64,000 bases of DNA, from assembly GCF_009768885.1 (NCBI RefSeq), contig NZ_WSQA01000013.1, positions 1 through 64,000 on the forward strand, read 5' to 3'. The notes under the pieces are model-generated. The model had not been told where the DNA came from and did not search any database. It worked only from the letters and a program-made list of their open reading frames with translations. This stretch comes from Sphingobacterium humi (GTDB lineage Bacteria; Bacteroidota; Bacteroidia; Sphingobacteriales; Sphingobacteriaceae). Shown here in pieces: positions 53,805 through 62,464 of this stretch (position 1 is its first letter; each line of letters opens with the position of its first letter). The position numbers and the translations under genes are program-made.

Positions 53805-55277
53805 ATGAGAAAAGGATTATTTTCCTCTTGCTTAGCCATTGGCTTGCTTTCCTGCATACAGCCTACAAGCGCGCAGGAACAGCTCCGATTGCTTCAAGAA
53901 ACCTTCAAAAAAAGAGACACGGCCATCCTCAACCCTATCTTGGCCGATAACTTTGCCATTGCCGGACAAACCGGAAAAAATGCGGCCTTCTGCTTACAGC
54001 AAATCGTACAGCGCTATCCGGCAAAACACATAAACGCCATTGAAGGCCAATCAAAAGATAAAAACAAAATTGCAGTTCTTTTTGAAGACGAAAAAGACAA
54101 TAGAGATACCGCTTATATCCAATTAAACGAAGCAGGAAAAATTCGCTACATCAGCTTATTCGATAAGTTCTACGGCATGCAACGCAAGGAAAAAGCAAAC
54201 CTTCGGGCAACTATTCCTTTTGAAAACCAGCATGGTTCCATCATTTTGGAACTCAAGATCAATGCCTATGAAAAGCCATTGCGCATGCTATTTGATACCG
54301 GTGCCGATGGTATGGCGGTTAGCCAAGAGCTAGCGGATGCCATAGGCCTGCAAGTTACTCGCGAGAATAAAGCATCGGTGGTTGGTGGCTCCCAACAAAT
54401 TAAAGTATCCGACAACAATACCATCAAGATCCAAGAGCTGGAATTGAAGGATATGGGCATCGCCATCTTTCCCAATCGCAGTGATGACTATAGCGATGGT
54501 ATCTTAGGAAACACCTTATTTCGCCGTTACATCACAGAAATAGACTACGACAATAACCTGCTCCGCCTTTACGATTTTGGGCCCTTAGACCACCCGAAAG
54601 ACGCCAAGGTAATAGACTTCACCTTCCCTTCCGGCGTCGCCCATTTCAAAGGCAATTTGCAGGTAGCAAATGAAGGAAACAACGAAGGCGAATTTATTTT
54701 TGATACAGGTGCAGCCTATAGCCTCATCTGCTTCCGTCCCTTTGTGAAACAACACAAACTGTTGGTCTCCGGATTTAAACCCGAATCACAGGGAAGTACG
54801 GTAAGCCTTGGCATGGCGAGCCCTACGTTTACAGGCTACAGCAAATCGTTCCAACTGACAGGCTTGCCAGCCTTGGAAAATATGTTGGTCACCCTTATGG
54901 GGGGAAACAATACCAATAAAAACTGGGATCCAGGAGCCGATGGTTCCATTGGCGTCCGCTTATTGAGTCGCTATAATATCCGGATCAACCTTGCCGAAAA
55001 CGAAATCAGCTTACAGCCCAATGCCTTAAGCAAACTGCCCGAAGATTTTATGCTGAAAGAACAATTGATAGGTTGGAATAACCAAGGTCAGTTAACCCTA
55101 CTTAGCAGTATAGATATGGCAGCCATCGCCTATAAAGGAAAGGGTATTGATTCCATCAATGGCAAAAAAGCAGCAGAACTCAGCAAGAATCCAAAATTGA
55201 TCCCTGCCCTCATCGAACAGGCAAAAACAGAAAAACTAGAAATAAAATTCAACGATAATCAAGCGATCAGCATCTAA
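53805..55277 (+). CDS. Exported retropepsin-like aspartic protease with PDZ-like C-terminus
   Basis: A 490-aa protein (start 53805; the longer frame starts inside the hairpin). Signal peptide to about residue 23. Residues 25-123 look like an NTF2-like domain (FKKRDTAILNPILADNFAI). Two aspartyl protease half-domains follow, each with a DTG triad: Asp164 in MLFDTGADGMAVS and Asp300 in FIFDTGAAYSLI. The C-terminal ~90 residues resemble a PDZ domain (GKGIDSINGKKAAEL). Located after a SusCD operon and 21 bp before a thioredoxin-like gene, it may process imported peptides in the periplasm. Confidence 0.85.
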   Translation: MRKGLFSSCLAIGLLSCIQPTSAQEQLRLLQETFKKRDTAILNPILADNFAIAGQTGKNAAFCLQQIVQRYPAKHINAIEGQSKDKNKIAVLFEDEKDNRDTAYIQLNEAGKIRYISLFDKFYGMQRKEKANLRATIPFENQHGSIILELKINAYEKPLRMLFDTGADGMAVSQELADAIGLQVTRENKASVVGGSQQIKVSDNNTIKIQELELKDMGIAIFPNRSDDYSDGILGNTLFRRYITEIDYDNNLLRLYDFGPLDHPKDAKVIDFTFPSGVAHFKGNLQVANEGNNEGEFIFDTGAAYSLICFRPFVKQHKLLVSGFKPESQGSTVSLGMASPTFTGYSKSFQLTGLPALENMLVTLMGGNNTNKNWDPGADGSIGVRLLSRYNIRINLAENEISLQPNALSKLPEDFMLKEQLIGWNNQGQLTLLSSIDMAAIAYKGKGIDSINGKKAAELSKNPKLIPALIEQAKTEKLEIKFNDNQAISI

Positions 55278-55298
55278 ACATTTTAACGAAAAACAAGC

Positions 55299-56639
55299 AT
55301 GAAAAAATTCTTCAGTTTATTGATGACCCTATTTACGGCTGTTGCAGCTTTTGCACAAGCCAGTAATATTACCGGTACAGCCGATAAAGTCTTTATCGAA
55401 AATGTATCCCTATATAAAGTCCTGAACGGACGCTTACAAGAAGTAGCAACCAGTCGCCCCGATGCTGAGGGACGATTCGCATTCCGTTTCACACCCGAAT
55501 ACGAAGGGTTTTATGTGGTTGGAATAGGCAGCCCTTTAACAGGGATGAATAAATATAAATTCTATTTCAAAGGAAATGAAGAACTGACCATTAAATTAGG
55601 ACGTAACTCTTGTGAATTGATCAGCAGCAATAGCCCAGAAAATAAGGCTTTAGACAAATGGAACAAGGCCAGCGCAGAAATTGCCTTAAAATCAACTTCC
55701 CCAGGAACACAGTCAACCTATGTAGATTTCTTCCCGCAGGTAGAAAGCCTTTACCAACAATTGCCGGCGTTGAAAAAAGGCGTAAAAACAGGAAATAAAG
55801 TATTCGATGCGAAATTCCCAACCTTGGTAGATTATGATTTCGCGTATTATGCAATCTCCTACAACTTGATGCCACGTTCTGCACATCCAGATGCCGATGA
55901 AATGAGCCCATATTACCAACAGTTTAATGCCGACCAGTTCATGACGGAGGAGTTGCTTCACTTACCTTACGGCGATCGCTTTTTAAACAACCTGGTGATT
56001 AACAAAAACATGGGTAAAAGTGGTTTCCCTAAAGAAGATGTAGTTGTAGCTAGCATTCCTTCCGACAAACTTAAAGGACAATATGTGGTAGCTAAAATGG
56101 AGCGCATTCGCTCGATGGAAGAGCTATTGGTAGCCAAAGACATGTACCAGAAGTACATTACTTTACCGGAACAAATTGAACGTGTAGCCGCAGTAGAGGC
56201 AAAACTTGCCGAAACAAAAGGTGGAGCCCCAGCGGTAAACTTTGCATACAACGATATCAACGGAAAAACAACAAGCTTAAAAGACCTGCGCGGAAAAGTA
56301 GTCCTTGTAGATATGTGGGCAACCTGGTGTGGCCCTTGTCGTGCGGAAGAACCGCATTGGGAAAAATTAAATGAAGAGTACAAAGGGAAAGATGTTGCCT
56401 TTGTAGGAGTTTCTGTCGATCAGGAAAAAGACAAATGGGAAGAGTATGTAAAAACAAAAGCCCTAAAAGGCTTACAATTACATGCTGGCCCAGATAACAT
56501 GCTTTCTACGGCCTATAAAGTAACCGGTATTCCTCGTTACATCTTAATCGATAAACAAGGAAATATTATCGCTGCTGACAGCCCTAGACCATCAAATCCG
56601 AAATTAAAAGAACTTATCAACTCCTGGTTGAGCAAGTAA
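55299..56639 (+). CDS. TlpA-like thioredoxin-fold protein
   Basis: A 446-aa exported protein (signal ending AAFAQ). The N-terminal beta domain (about 25-110, SNITGTADKVFIENVSLYK) resembles DUF4369, a long helical middle follows, and a C-terminal AhpC/TSA-Redoxin domain has the redox motif WCGPC (Cys344, Cys347) in VDMWATWCGPCRAEEPHW and cis-Pro GIPRYILID. It should act as a periplasmic thiol-disulfide oxidoreductase. It follows the aspartic protease and is closed by the terminator at 56664-56691. Such proteins are common at the end of SusCD loci. Confidence 0.9.
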   Translation: MKKFFSLLMTLFTAVAAFAQASNITGTADKVFIENVSLYKVLNGRLQEVATSRPDAEGRFAFRFTPEYEGFYVVGIGSPLTGMNKYKFYFKGNEELTIKLGRNSCELISSNSPENKALDKWNKASAEIALKSTSPGTQSTYVDFFPQVESLYQQLPALKKGVKTGNKVFDAKFPTLVDYDFAYYAISYNLMPRSAHPDADEMSPYYQQFNADQFMTEELLHLPYGDRFLNNLVINKNMGKSGFPKEDVVVASIPSDKLKGQYVVAKMERIRSMEELLVAKDMYQKYITLPEQIERVAAVEAKLAETKGGAPAVNFAYNDINGKTTSLKDLRGKVVLVDMWATWCGPCRAEEPHWEKLNEEYKGKDVAFVGVSVDQEKDKWEEYVKTKALKGLQLHAGPDNMLSTAYKVTGIPRYILIDKQGNIIAADSPRPSNPKLKELINSWLSK

Positions 56640-56663
56640 ATAGTTTCATTGTTTAGTTAAGTG

Positions 56664-56691
56664 AAAGCGGCTCCAAAAAGCCGCTTTTTTT
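56664..56691 (+). terminator. Intrinsic terminator after TlpA-like gene
   Basis: Stem AAAGCGGCT (56664-56672) with AGCCGCTTT (56679-56687), loop CCAAAA, followed by a T run to 56691. A classic terminator ending the plus-strand operon. Confidence 0.92.
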
Positions 56692-56739
56692 GATGCATAC
56701 CATCCCCTATCAACATATTACAGATCTTTCGTATATTCG

Positions 56740-57126
56740 ATGGCTATGGAAAAAAGAGAAGCAATCATCCGCAATTATATAAAGGCCTACAACAACTTTG
56801 ATGTGGAAGGCATGTTAGCCGACTTTACCGAGGATATTATATTTGAGAATATTCAAAATCAGGTAACCACAGATTCCTTAACCGGAAAAGAGGCCTTTCG
56901 GGAACAAGCGGAACAAGCCAAGGATTTCTTTTCTCAGCGAAAGCAAACCATAAAGGCCATAAAACTTCAAGAAGATTACGTGGAAATAGATATCGATTAC
57001 GAAGCAACGCTGGCGATCGACTTTCCAGGATCCATTAAAAAAGGTGAAAAGATAAACCTGCAGGGCAAGTCCATTTTCACCTTCAATACGGATTATAAAA
57101 TCGAGAAACTGCTCGACATCAGTTAG
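56740..57126 (+). CDS. NTF2/SnoaL-like protein
   Basis: A 128-aa cytoplasmic protein (ATG 56740 or 56746). Pattern typical of nuclear transport factor 2-like domains: EKREAIIRNYIKAYNNFDVE then MLADFTEDIIFEN, a helix with GKEAFREQAEQAKDFF, and long paired strands at the end. No catalytic residues stand out, so the function is unknown. It lies between a terminator and a convergent aldo/keto reductase gene (8-bp gap). Confidence 0.82.
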   Translation: MAMEKREAIIRNYIKAYNNFDVEGMLADFTEDIIFENIQNQVTTDSLTGKEAFREQAEQAKDFFSQRKQTIKAIKLQEDYVEIDIDYEATLAIDFPGSIKKGEKINLQGKSIFTFNTDYKIEKLLDIS

Positions 57127-57134
57127 CCTGCTCC

Positions 57135-58118
57135 TTAAAAAGCATCAACTACGGCGTTCACAAATTCCAATTCATCAGCATTTAATTGAATATCCATAGC
57201 CTTGGCGTTCTGTATCGCCTGCTCGGCATTTCTAGCACCGGCTAGCGCAATTGTAATACCAGGCCGTGCTAGGGTCCATCGCAATACCAATTGGCTTAAA
57301 CTTGCATTTTTATCGTCCGCCAATGGCTTAATACGCTCCAACAGATTATTCGTTTTCTCGATAAAATCAGGCTGGAAATGTGCATGAGACGCCCGGTGAT
57401 CGCCTTCCTGAAAGGTATAGCCCGGATGGATTTTACCCGTCAACAAACCCCGCTCTAAAGGACTGTAGGCCAGGATAGCATGTTCATGTTTGATGCAATA
57501 GGGTAAGGTTTCCTCTTCTATTCCCCGATTCACCATACTGTAAGGAATCTGATTGGAAACCAAAGCAATGGTTTTCTCCGCTTCCGCCATTTGAGCCGCA
57601 TTATAATTACATACCCCCACATAGCGCACCTTCCCTTGGTCTACCAATTGCTGCACGGCTTCAAAAGTCTCCGCAATAGGCGTCGTACTATCGGGCCAAT
57701 GGATCTGGTATAGATCGATATAATCGGTTCCCAGGCGCTTCAAACTTTGCTCGCACTCGTAGATAATAGATTCTTTACCGGCGTATTTATAGATTTCAAT
57801 AGGTTCACCTTGATTATTCTTGCTGTGGAAGGCAAAGTCGCCTTTATCCAAATCCCAACGCATCCCGAATTTAGTGAGGAGCTGAACCTGATCTCGAGGG
57901 ATCCCTTTAATGGCTTCTCCAACAATTTCCTCGCTGGTTCCTTGACCGTAAATCGGCGCCGTATCGATGGAGGTAACCCCCAGATCATACGCTGCTTTTA
58001 TGGCTTCTATGGCATCATTCCGATCAGTCGAACCCCACATCCAGCCTCCGGCTGCCCAGGCCCCAAAAGTAATGGCAGAGACCTTTAATTCGCTATTTCC
58101 TAATGTTCTATATTCCAT
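57135..58118 (-). CDS. Aldo/keto reductase
   Basis: A 327-aa NADPH-type aldo/keto reductase. TIM-barrel features are in place: ITFGAWAAGGWMWG, catalytic Asp/Tyr in SIDTAPIYGQGTSEEIVG (about 50-67), a Lys in LLTKFGMRWD, His in YQIHWPD, and cofactor-site sequence ALAGARNAEQAIQNA near 300. It resembles the YghZ/IolS group. Monocistronic and convergent with the NTF2-like gene. Substrate not predictable. Confidence 0.93.
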   Translation of the reverse strand: MEYRTLGNSELKVSAITFGAWAAGGWMWGSTDRNDAIEAIKAAYDLGVTSIDTAPIYGQGTSEEIVGEAIKGIPRDQVQLLTKFGMRWDLDKGDFAFHSKNNQGEPIEIYKYAGKESIIYECEQSLKRLGTDYIDLYQIHWPDSTTPIAETFEAVQQLVDQGKVRYVGVCNYNAAQMAEAEKTIALVSNQIPYSMVNRGIEEETLPYCIKHEHAILAYSPLERGLLTGKIHPGYTFQEGDHRASHAHFQPDFIEKTNNLLERIKPLADDKNASLSQLVLRWTLARPGITIALAGARNAEQAIQNAKAMDIQLNADELEFVNAVVDAF

Positions 58119-58272
58119 TTTAATACTATTGATTCTTATATTACGTTTACCTTGATACGTTAAAGTTATTTAATAATTTCCACTGCAACAAACCGAACAG
58201 CGACATGTATTTACTTAATATACAAACCATTAGCCTGCTCAATTGTTTACCAAGAAAGAAAAAACACGCTTT

Positions 58273-58791
58273 ATGAAGTTTATTTATTATCCCTTTTCCA
58301 TCCTATTGAGTTTATGTTTCGCTTGCGGAAATACCGATCAGCAAAAGAAGGACAGCTTAGATAGCAACGCCCGTACCGAAGAAAACACGACTGAAAATCA
58401 GGTAGATGCCGGTCAGGAAGTGCCTTATGTTTTGGCGCAGCATTACTTCGTTAAGTATACCGTTGCTGAAGATAAAAATGGGGCCTTTAAAATTGAAAGC
58501 CAAGCGGAATTTGATGAGCTATTTGCTGCAGCAGCAAGCATGGGAAATAATGGGATGCCTACCATCATCGATTTTAACCAGCAATTTGTTATTGCTATTA
58601 TATCGCCCAGTTCGGATCTTGCCCCACAAATAGACCAAATCAGTCTGAAGAAACTGGCCGATGGCCTGCATTTGAATTATAAGGAAACCTTGGGCGAAAA
58701 ACAAAGCTTTACCATGCGCCCCGTAGCATTATTAATAGTTGATAAGCAGTTTGATGGCCCGCTAAAAAGTGAAATCTTACAGGAAATCTAA
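58273..58791 (+). CDS. PrcB-like lipoprotein
   Basis: A 172-aa lipoprotein (start 58273; lipobox SLCFAC). The C-terminal ~100 residues follow the pattern of the PrcB family: IESQAEFDELF, then PTIIDFNQQFVIAII, paired strands and FTMRPVALLIVDK. PrcB was named from a spirochaete protease complex, but most members are uncharacterised. The stop overlaps the convergent M90 peptidase gene by 4 bp. The assignment is by motif and moderate. Confidence 0.65.
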   Translation: MKFIYYPFSILLSLCFACGNTDQQKKDSLDSNARTEENTTENQVDAGQEVPYVLAQHYFVKYTVAEDKNGAFKIESQAEFDELFAAAASMGNNGMPTIIDFNQQFVIAIISPSSDLAPQIDQISLKKLADGLHLNYKETLGEKQSFTMRPVALLIVDKQFDGPLKSEILQEI

Positions 58792-59594
58792 GCTTCTGAT
58801 GCCGCAGCCTTCGGGCTGTAAATCTCATTCAACAGCTCATATAATTCCGGATGATCTTCTTGCAGTAACTTCGGTTTTTGAAAGAAATATTCCGACAGTA
58901 CAGCCAGAAACTCCGCTTGATTCGTTGCGGCATAATCGCGAATATCCGATTTATCCCGACGAATTAAGGAAATCGTTTCATGCATTTCCTCCAACCAGGG
59001 CGCCACTAATTCTTTGGGAATAAGGTATTCCGGAATACCATCCACCTCCCCATCAGCCTTATCAATTAAATGAACAAACTCATGGATGGCCGTATTGCTG
59101 CTTGCATTTTTTGCAAAGCCTGCCTCTAAGGCCGGGAGAGAAAGAATCATCTTGCGGTGCATGGCGCCATCACCCACCATACCCAAAATATTGCGCGCCT
59201 TATCCTCGGTATTGTATTTCTCATTGAACATCTCTGGATAGATCAAGACTTCATCTAGGTTTTCATAAGACCAATGCTCAAAATGGAATAAGGGAATAGT
59301 AGCACTCGCCGCCACCAATATCCGATGTTCATCTGTAATTTCCGCCCCTTTCTCTGCACTAATCTTGGTGGTCTGTAAAAAGTAGATCAGCCGTTTCACA
59401 AAGGTTTCCTGCTGTTGCGCATTCAGATGTTGAAAAAAGGAAACTCGCCCCCTGAGCACCAGCTCAATTTCCGTGGCGGAAGGCAAGGCCTTATTCACAA
59501 TTTTCTTATTGCCTACGCGCTTCCAAACAAACCATATCAAGAGCCCCCCGAAAATAAAAAGCCCCAACGTAATAACGACCGGATCATATCCCAT
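58788..59594 (-). CDS. M90 family zinc peptidase (MtfA-like)
   Basis: A 268-aa protein (ATG 59594; a longer TTG start is less likely). N-terminal transmembrane helix (VVITLGLFIFGGLLIWFVW), then an MtfA/M90 domain with HEFVH at 171-175 in TAIHEFVHLIDKADGEVDG, and further conserved NQAEFLAVLSEYFFQKP, whose Glu may complete the zinc site. E. coli MtfA has a similar length (265 aa) and acts on the Mlc/PTS glucose system; here the membrane anchor differs and the target is unknown. Confidence 0.9.
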   Translation of the reverse strand: MGYDPVVITLGLFIFGGLLIWFVWKRVGNKKIVNKALPSATEIELVLRGRVSFFQHLNAQQQETFVKRLIYFLQTTKISAEKGAEITDEHRILVAASATIPLFHFEHWSYENLDEVLIYPEMFNEKYNTEDKARNILGMVGDGAMHRKMILSLPALEAGFAKNASSNTAIHEFVHLIDKADGEVDGIPEYLIPKELVAPWLEEMHETISLIRRDKSDIRDYAATNQAEFLAVLSEYFFQKPKLLQEDHPELYELLNEIYSPKAAASEA

Positions 59595-59621
59595 AACACA
59601 AAAATGGCTAAATAATAACAA

Positions 59622-59655
59622 CAAAAAAAATAGCTGCCCAATGGACAGCTATTTT
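59622..59655 (-). terminator. Intrinsic terminator of groES-groEL
   Basis: Stem 59627-59639 pairs with 59643-59655 (AAAATAGCTG core, one wobble pair) with a 3-nt loop. On the minus strand it is followed by a T run (59622-59630). It is 23 bp past the groEL stop and may also work on the other strand. Confidence 0.88.
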
Positions 59656-59677
59656 TATTTATCAGAAGCGATAGGGC

Positions 59678-61315
59678 TTACATCATGCCACCCATACCAC
59701 CACCCATTGGAGGAGCACCTGCTCCTACTGGATTGTCTTCAACTTCGTCTGCAAGTACACACTCGGTAGTCAATAACATAGAAGCTACAGAAGCAGCATT
59801 CTCTAAAGCTACACGAGATACTTTCGTAGGGTCGATAACACCAGCAGCAATTAAGTTCTCGAACTTATCTGTACGTGCGTTATAACCAAAGTCTGCAGTA
59901 CCTTCTTTTACTTTCTGTACAATAACCGCACCTTCGATACCGGCATTCGCACAGATTTGACGTAAAGGCTCTTCGATAGCACGTTTGATAATGTCGATAC
60001 CAATTTGCTCATCTTCGTTATCACCTTTTAGGGTCGCTAACGCTTCAACCGAACGGATGAAAGCAACACCACCACCTGCAACGATACCTTCTTCTACAGC
60101 AGCACGTGTAGCATGTAAAGCATCATCAACGCGGTCTTTTTTCTCTTTCATTTCAACCTCAGTAGTAGCACCTACGTATAATACGGCTACACCACCTGAT
60201 AACTTCGCTAAACGCTCTTGCAATTTCTCGCGATCGTAATCGGAAGTTGTAGTTTCAATTTGAGAACGGATTTGTGCTACGCGAGCTTTGATATCGTCGG
60301 CATTACCTGAACCATTGATGATGGTAGTATTGTCTTTATCAACAACCACTTTCTCTGCTTGGCCTAGGTAAGATAATTCTGCGTTTTCTAATTTGTAACC
60401 TCTTTCTTCAGAAATTACCGTTCCACCAGTTAAGATGGCGATATCTTCTAACATGGCTTTACGACGGTCTCCAAAACCTGGTGCTTTAACAGCAGCCACT
60501 TTCAGGGAACCACGGATTTTGTTAACTACCAAGGTAGCTAATGCTTCGCCATCAAGATCCTCAGCAATAATTAATAAAGGTTTACCTGTTTGTACTTGTT
60601 TTTCCAATACAGGCAACAATTCCTTCATGTTGCTGATTTTCTTGTCGTAAATTAAAATGTAAGGGTTATCTAATTCCGCTTCCATTTTGTCGGAGTTGGT
60701 TACGAAGTATGGTGATAAATAACCACGGTCGAATTGCATACCTTCCACTGTTTTCACTTCAGTTTCCGTACCTTTTGCTTCTTCAACAGTAATAACACCG
60801 TCGTTACCTACTTTTTCCATCGCCTCAGCAATTAATGAACCGATAACCTCGTCATTGTTTGCAGAAATAGAAGCTACTTGTTTGATTTTATTGTTGTCGG
60901 CACCAACCACTTGAGATTGTGTTTTCAAGTTGTTTACAACAGCTGCAACAGCTTTGTCGATACCACGTTTTAAGTCCATTGGGTTTGCACCTGCAGCTAC
61001 AGATTTAATACCTGGAGCAACAATCGCTTGTGCCAATACAGTAGCAGTCGTCGTTCCATCACCCGCTTGATCAGCAGTTTTAGAAGCTACTTCTTTTACC
61101 ATTTGTGCACCCATATTTTCTAATGCATCTTTCAATTCGATTTCTTTCGCTACAGAAACACCATCTTTAGTGATGGCTGGAGAACCGAATTTCTTCTCGA
61201 TAATAACATTACGTCCTTTTGGTCCTAAAGTTACTTTTACTGCATTTGCTAAGGTATCAACACCTTTTTTCAGCGCGTCGCGAGCTTCAACGTTATATTT
61301 TACTTGTTTTGCCAT
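59678..61315 (-). CDS. groEL: Chaperonin GroEL
   Basis: A 545-aa 60-kDa chaperonin, full length. Conserved segments: VTLGPKGRNVIIEKKFG, the ATP-site GDGTTTATVLA near residue 86-96, the apical-domain GFGDRRKAML, and a GGGMGGMM C-terminal tail. It forms double heptameric rings that fold proteins with GroES in the cytoplasm. It lies 91 bp downstream of groES, with a terminator after it. Standard housekeeping gene. Confidence 0.99.
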   Translation of the reverse strand: MAKQVKYNVEARDALKKGVDTLANAVKVTLGPKGRNVIIEKKFGSPAITKDGVSVAKEIELKDALENMGAQMVKEVASKTADQAGDGTTTATVLAQAIVAPGIKSVAAGANPMDLKRGIDKAVAAVVNNLKTQSQVVGADNNKIKQVASISANNDEVIGSLIAEAMEKVGNDGVITVEEAKGTETEVKTVEGMQFDRGYLSPYFVTNSDKMEAELDNPYILIYDKKISNMKELLPVLEKQVQTGKPLLIIAEDLDGEALATLVVNKIRGSLKVAAVKAPGFGDRRKAMLEDIAILTGGTVISEERGYKLENAELSYLGQAEKVVVDKDNTTIINGSGNADDIKARVAQIRSQIETTTSDYDREKLQERLAKLSGGVAVLYVGATTEVEMKEKKDRVDDALHATRAAVEEGIVAGGGVAFIRSVEALATLKGDNEDEQIGIDIIKRAIEEPLRQICANAGIEGAVIVQKVKEGTADFGYNARTDKFENLIAAGVIDPTKVSRVALENAASVASMLLTTECVLADEVEDNPVGAGAPPMGGGMGGMM

Positions 61316-61406
61316 GTTTAATGTAATTGTATAGTTGCAAGGCTAACAGCTCCTAAAGGGTCGGTAGACTTGCGTTTAGATTGTGAATACTGTGTGTTTG
61401 ATTGAA

Positions 61407-61682
61407 TTACAGAACTGCGTAAATATCAGCTTCACGCATAATTAAATATTCTTTGCCTTCATAAGTAATCTCAGTACCAGCATATTTACCGTATAATACT
61501 TTATCACCTACTTGTACCGTAAGGGGTTCTTCCGGTTTACCAGTACCTACAGCAACGATAGTACCTTGAGAAGGTTTCTCTTTTGCTGTATCCGGGATAT
61601 AGATACCAGACGCTGTCTTTTCTTCTGCTGGAGCAGGTTCAACTACTACTCTGTCTCCGATAGGTTTAATACTTAAAGCCAT
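61407..61682 (-). CDS. groES: Co-chaperonin GroES
   Basis: A 91-aa 10-kDa chaperonin. Typical start SIKPIGDRVVVEPAPAEEKT and mobile loop TASGIYIPDTAKEKPSQGT, with conserved VGDKVLYGKYAGTEI. It caps GroEL. First gene of the groES-groEL operon. The region upstream contains an inverted GGCAT/ATGCC pair near 61727-61744, but no clear CIRCE element was seen. Confidence 0.98.
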   Translation of the reverse strand: MALSIKPIGDRVVVEPAPAEEKTASGIYIPDTAKEKPSQGTIVAVGTGKPEEPLTVQVGDKVLYGKYAGTEITYEGKEYLIMREADIYAVL

Positions 61683-61925
61683 AATTGTATATCAAATGTT
61701 AATTATTTATTCGTTTACTTTTCCTTATGGCATCACTAACTATGCCAATCGATTTTAAGCCCTTTTTATTGTCATTTTTTCCTTTTTACAGACATTTTCC
61801 TGACATATCCATTTAGATAGCAGTGCCAAGCTGTCACTTTTGCAAGGAAGAGGGTAATAATTGGATTTGTTGTGGGCTGTTGAACTGCCATTGATAAGCC
61901 TTTTCTGACCTCTTGCAAAGCCTAG

Positions 61926-61980
61926 TTGAAAGGGGCTTGAAAGGGGAGTGAAAGGGGTGAGAAAGGGAGGAGAAAAGGAG
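61926..61980 (+). repeat. 11-bp purine-rich tandem array (copy C)
   Basis: Five 11-bp units in exact register (61926, 61937, 61948, 61959, 61970), for example ttgaaagggga, gtgaaaggggt and gagaaagggag. The order and spelling of units closely match the array at 29525-29579. It precedes an inverted-repeat element by about 70 bp, as in the first island. Confidence 0.8.
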
Positions 61981-62019
61981 GAGAGCTGGCGGTGTTTGGT
62001 TTTTGGTTTGTTGTTTTAT

Positions 62020-62052
62020 CATCAATTTGTCATCAATCTGTCATCAATCTGT
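62020..62052 (+). repeat. 11-bp array flanking left arm
   Basis: Three consecutive units catcaatttgt, catcaatctgt, catcaatctgt lead directly into the left arm, whose first bases (TGTCATG) continue the unit. The same unit appears inverted outside the right arm. Confidence 0.75.
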
Positions 62053-62302
62053 CATGGTGAGCGGAGTCGAACCACGAACGACTGGTACGTCAGTGCAATC
62101 CACCACACCTAATACTCTTTACACCACCCACTTAATTAACAAACTATCGTTTTCTACGCGTTCTGATGCAGCGATTGTTCGTCTTTCAGCTCCGCGATGA
62201 CATGTTTTTGTAATAAACTGTAAATAAGGTTATTATATATTGTGGTTTGTATTGACGTACCAGTCGTTCGTGGTTCGTGGTTCGACTCCGCTCACCATGA
62301 CA
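62050..62302. repeat. Inverted-repeat element 2
   Basis: Left arm 62050-62092 (43 bp) and right arm 62253-62302 (50 bp) are inverted repeats. They match the element 1 arms except for inserted 7-bp units (GGTTCGT-type): none in element 1, one in this left arm, two in this right arm. The interior carries only a weak, degenerate arm-like stretch near 62170-62203 and no gene. Confidence 0.85.
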
Positions 62303-62361
62303 AAATGATGACAAACCCATGGCAAAATGATGGAAACACGATGACAAAACGATAACAACAC
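62296..62361 (+). repeat. 11-bp array flanking right arm
   Basis: Six units in exact 11-bp register: catgacaaaat, gatgacaaacc, catggcaaaat, gatggaaacac, gatgacaaaac, gataacaacac. On the reverse strand each reads NNTTTGTCATS-like, so the array mirrors the left flank at 62020-62052. Confidence 0.75.
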
Positions 62362-62373
62362 AGGCAGTAACGT

Positions 62374-62410
62374 TAAAAAAAAACATCCCCTACTTTCCAG
62401 TAGAGGATGT
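62374..62410 (-). terminator. Intrinsic terminator of secG
   Basis: Stem 62383-62394 with 62399-62410 (ACATCC...CTACT type, one mismatch), loop TTCC. On the minus strand it is followed by a run of eight or more T. It lies 54 bp past the secG stop. Confidence 0.88.
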
Positions 62411-62464
62411 CATTTATCTTGTGCTTATGCTAAAACATAAGCCATTAAAGCATTTAAGCTTCGT

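Larger units (their letters stand above)
61683..62464. other. Non-coding repeat island 2
   Basis: No credible gene. In order: the groES promoter region; an 11-bp purine array (61926-61980); a short 11-bp TCATCAATCTG-type array (62020-62052) running into the left arm of an inverted-repeat element (62050-62302); a second 11-bp array running out of the right arm (62296-62361); and the secG terminator (62374-62410). Confidence 0.75.

Noticed and set aside
55967..56383. 138-codon antisense frame in the TlpA-like gene
   Set aside because: It covers the conserved WCGPC region of the real gene and shows no protein-like features.
61720..61750. Possible sigma-54-like promoter (TTGGCA ... TGCC) before groES
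   Set aside because: The GG and GC elements are 13 nt apart, not the required 10, and the inverted GGCAT/ATGCC explains the resemblance.
62003..62386. Open frames on both strands in repeat island 2
   Set aside because: Both are translations of the inverted-repeat element and flanking 11-bp arrays, with no signal, domain or start context.
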